Assembly: GCA_020650975.1 (NCBI GenBank)
Contig: JAIPMN010013522.1
Coordinates: 1-21,689 of the forward strand
Origin: Apostichopus californicus
Taxonomy: Eukaryota; Echinodermata; Holothuroidea; Aspidochirotida; Stichopodidae
Direction: 5' to 3'
DNA: 21,689 nt
Numbering within the stretch: the stretch's first letter is position 1; every line of letters begins with the position of its first letter. Made by a program: the position numbers and the translations under genes. Below, piece after piece: positions 19,388-21,689 of the stretch. Under the pieces are notes generated by a model. The model made no database searches and had not been told where the DNA came from. It worked only from the letters and a program-made list of their open reading frames with translations.

Positions 19388-19708
19388 CTATGAACTATTC
19401 CACGAAATATAATTTTAAGTGATGAGTAGCAAATGTATTTCATTTCTTTGATTTTCTTAATGATAAATAAATATCATCTCACAAAGGAGATCGGCAGAGT
19501 ACTAAGCGTTTTATGACTGCTAACTGTATTATTTTGGTCCGTTCGGTTACAACATTTTACTGGGCTAATATTTCCGGTATTATCCCCAGCCCACTCCTCC
19601 CTGTTCATATAAAGCATGTGTTTTGTCACTAAAACCATGAACGAGATATAAATAAAGGAAAACACCTAGAAAAGCTGGAAGTTGATATCAAATAACAGTG
19701 TGTCCTAC

Positions 19709-20490
19709 CTGGATATGTCTTTGGAACTTCCCAAGCACAGCTATCAGAGAAACCTGTGATGGACATGAAGTCTAAGTTTCCCTGGGTAGCAAAACATCCC
19801 ACTGTTGAATTACCACTACACGAGGTAATATAAATCTTTAACACATTATCTTTACCTTCACGTTAATAATGCTTCTTAAAACTGCAGTCTTTTGGTTCAA
19901 TAACGTGCAAGTCTACAACTGGATATGCGTCTGGAATGGAACATGTCAGTTCAAATTTATAGTCATTATTCGGATGTAAAGTAAGATTTTTCCTTTCACA
20001 GAGGAGAGGTGAAGGAGGATGATAAATGGTAAACAGACGGTAAGTATGTTGAACGAGAAGTATGTTATAGTACTCATCGAACAATGACACATGGTAGGTT
20101 CCAGCATCTTCTGGTTTCAGGTTTAGGATTGAAAAACCAAAGTCATAAAAGTACGATGGATAATCTTCGTGTGAGTATTCTACTTGAAAGAAATAACGAT
20201 TGACTGTGTGATAATAATCCGACCAGAAGAGCTCAGTGTAAGCAAAAGTACGGGTAGATGTATCTCCGGTGTGGGCCATCGCGGTGAAGTTCAACTCTAA
20301 TCGAAGTATATATATATATATATGAAAAGGAAATATCTCGAAAGGCAAAGTCACATCCTACAACCGAATAGCAGTCTGCCGAACTGATATCTGGTCCATC
20401 TTGACAATAAAAATCACAATCGGTACACTTGGAAAATGTCATTAACAGGAATACAACAAAGGAGAAAACAGAATAATGTAAAATCTCCAT
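19709..20490 (-). pseudogene. Ig gene 3: leader + V-like + C2-like exon with frameshift and stop
   Basis: A paralogue of genes 1 and 2, with a leader and cysteines 25, 29, 40 and 46 placed exactly as in gene 2. The V domain ends in DAGTYHV, so the F-strand cysteine is missing here too. A C2-like domain with NST and GC matches gene 1. There are two lesions. First, the reading frame from the ATG changes in a TA tract (20307-20323), where one extra TA unit would restore the family frame. Second, a TAA at 19863-19865 stands where gene 1 has Thr, and the frame continues with clear similarity on both sides. The exon still ends in a good donor (CCAG|GTAGGA, last exon base 19709). Correcting for the 2-nt slip gives phase 1, the same as gene 1. 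This suggests recent inactivation, an allelic null, or sequence error in the microsatellite. Confidence 0.8.
20307..20323. repeat. TA microsatellite inside the Ig coding exon
   Basis: A 17-nt alternating TA tract encoding the Tyr/Ile run of the V domain (YIYIY). Its present length puts the downstream family sequence out of frame; one extra TA unit would restore it. Confidence 0.9.
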
Positions 20491-20621
20491 TATTAAAGAC
20501 TTCTTATCTTTACAACGTTTACGCTGTACGTTATAACTATCGTTGATTAGCTCTGCAGTGTAGTCTCCTTTCGATAGAAACCAATAGTAGACAGTAAGTA
20601 TTCTATAAGAGATTAAGGTTC

Positions 20622-20631
20622 GTGCGCATGC
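20622..20631 (-). promoter_or_regulatory. NRF-1-like site upstream of Ig gene 3
   Basis: GTGCGCATGC, about 133 bp upstream of the gene 3 ATG. A CCAAT sequence lies between them at about 20581. Confidence 0.28.
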
Positions 20632-20699
20632 TCGGAAGCGCTCAAAACATGTAATATCACTATAGCCACGCGTCTAAGATCGCTGATACTAAAAAGTGA

Positions 20700-21578
20700 A
20701 ATAAAATATCTTTAACAGTCTTTTTCAATGAGTTTATTTTTCAACGTATTCGACTGAGGCTCTTTCGTTAACCTGAGGGTTGCATGATGTGAAGTGGTTG
20801 GTAGTTGTAGTTACTATGAAAGATTGGAACAAGGATGGCATCTTACTTACAAATATTTGACACAATTTCTTGAACATCCGGGTTCTTTTCATACATGACA
20901 GCAGTTATTTCCATGATAATTGACTTTTACACTGACGTTTAATTGTACAATCATTACGATATTATCAATTTCCATCAGCTCAAGATACACTTCTATGAAA
21001 ATGATGGTGTTTTACTCTGTTATAGTTTGTAATGTCTACTACAAATGGTGAGAATAGGAGTTAGGGGTGGGTGATACAATGCGAGAACAGAACGGTGAGC
21101 ATAGTTAGCAGTAAAAGCACGTGTTTGGGAATAGGAGCGAACAATGTAATTAAACTAATCTTCATTGTTTTTTCAAAGCATTGTTATTTTCCATCAACTC
21201 GATTACCCGTTTCTCACAGTCTTGTGATAGACTGTGAACGCACCCTTGCTCTACATAGGCTATACTTACACATACATTGGGGTCTTTAGAATTATGGATA
21301 GTTAGATTTGAAAATAGATGCTGACCAAAATATGATGTAGGAGCTATCTCGTTATCCAAAAGTGTAACTTGTTGACATTTTATTTCATAGCTTTATTTTC
21401 GAAAGATCATGATATGAAACGTCGATTTCCAAAGTGTCCCAAAAAATCCAAAGTGTCGGGGAAATTTCACATTGTACGTAATGTTTAGATACATAATAAC
21501 GCAAACTTATAGTGTAAAGCACCATTTAAGTTGTCAAATGTGATGAGAGCACACCGTTGTATATGTATATGTATATAT
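20700..21578. other. Upstream region of Ig gene 3
   Basis: AT-rich. On the minus strand two spots 250 bp apart both encode ELME followed by Asn/Asp-rich residues (about 20970 and 21195), hinting at small related exons. Apart from the weak candidate at 20851-20914, none has a full set of splice signals. A short GTATAT-rich tract lies at about 21559-21579. Confidence 0.3.
20851..20914 (-). CDS. Possible small exon upstream of Ig gene 3 (unrecognised)
   Basis: From the ATG at 20914, 21 codons (MEITAVMYEKNPDVQEI and four more) run into a perfect GTAAGT donor after 20851. The peptide is non-repetitive and acidic/amphipathic, unlike the surrounding sequence. No acceptor or partner exon is convincing, so it may be chance. 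Confidence 0.18.
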
Positions 21579-21689
21579 TATTGTGCTTTTTACGTGACCC
21601 GCCATGCGGGATACAAAACGTCACGGCCAAACGGCACTACCGAACCATCCCATACTGACAAACGAAACTCAGGTCAAGCGAGCCAAAAA
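21579..21689 (-). mobile_element. Second copy of the U2-headed element, cut by the window edge
   Basis: It starts with the same junction as the copy at 16119. In the first 60 columns (21581-21640 against 16121-16180) I count 51 identities without gaps, then looser similarity to the end. The inner stem is strengthened (CCCGC/GCGGG against CCCGT/GTGGG). The rest of the element, including any U2-like head, lies outside the window. Confidence 0.72.

Noticed and set aside
21162-21359. 65-codon minus-strand frame with a possible internal GTAAGTA donor
   Set aside because: The peptide resembles no family, and there is no acceptor or second exon in phase.

Overview
The window looks like nuclear DNA of an animal, most likely a marine invertebrate. 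It is AT-rich and gene-poor, its coding segments are exons flanked by GT/AG splice signals, and it is crowded with decayed repeats. All recognisable coding sequence lies on the minus strand and belongs to one family of secreted or membrane immunoglobulin-like (Ig) proteins. An echinoderm is possible, but nothing seen here fixes the phylum.

Layout. Ig gene 1 has a long leader + V-like + C2-like exon at 732-1563, which runs out of the window towards lower coordinates. Its 5' flank carries a 1.77-kb foldback-type element (1778-3550) with palindromic terminal inverted repeats. Ig gene 2 (4060-4534) is a one-domain relative. From about 4.6 to 11.7 kb I see no convincing gene. That stretch holds a diverged tandem duplication (7.0-7.65 and 8.4-9.3 kb), short GC-rich patches and dispersed repeats. 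From 20490 down to about 11726 I reconstruct Ig gene 3: an Ig exon (19709-20490), a transmembrane exon (16921-17005), a proline-rich cytoplasmic exon (12634-12733), and more tentatively a 39-nt microexon (12055-12093) and a terminal exon (11726-11800). The splice phases chain together consistently (1, 2, 0, 0). The Ig exon of gene 3 is broken twice, by a dinucleotide slip in a TA tract and by an in-frame stop, although its splice donor is intact.

Inside gene 3's introns lie a scrambled fourth Ig copy (15665-16094), whose blocks keep their orientation but stand in reversed order, and a roughly 510-bp repeat (16119-16633) whose minus-strand start carries a 19-nt match to U2 snRNA. One end of a second copy of this repeat sits at the right edge of the window.

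Family. The Ig proteins share an N-terminal C-x3-C-x10-C-x5-C signature and a V-like domain that keeps the DAGTY motif but has lost the F-strand cysteine. The mix of intact, one-domain, broken and scrambled copies suggests a fast-turnover, birth-and-death family, plausibly immune-type or recognition receptors. The function is inferred, not shown. No database search or gene predictor was run; splice sites were judged by eye.
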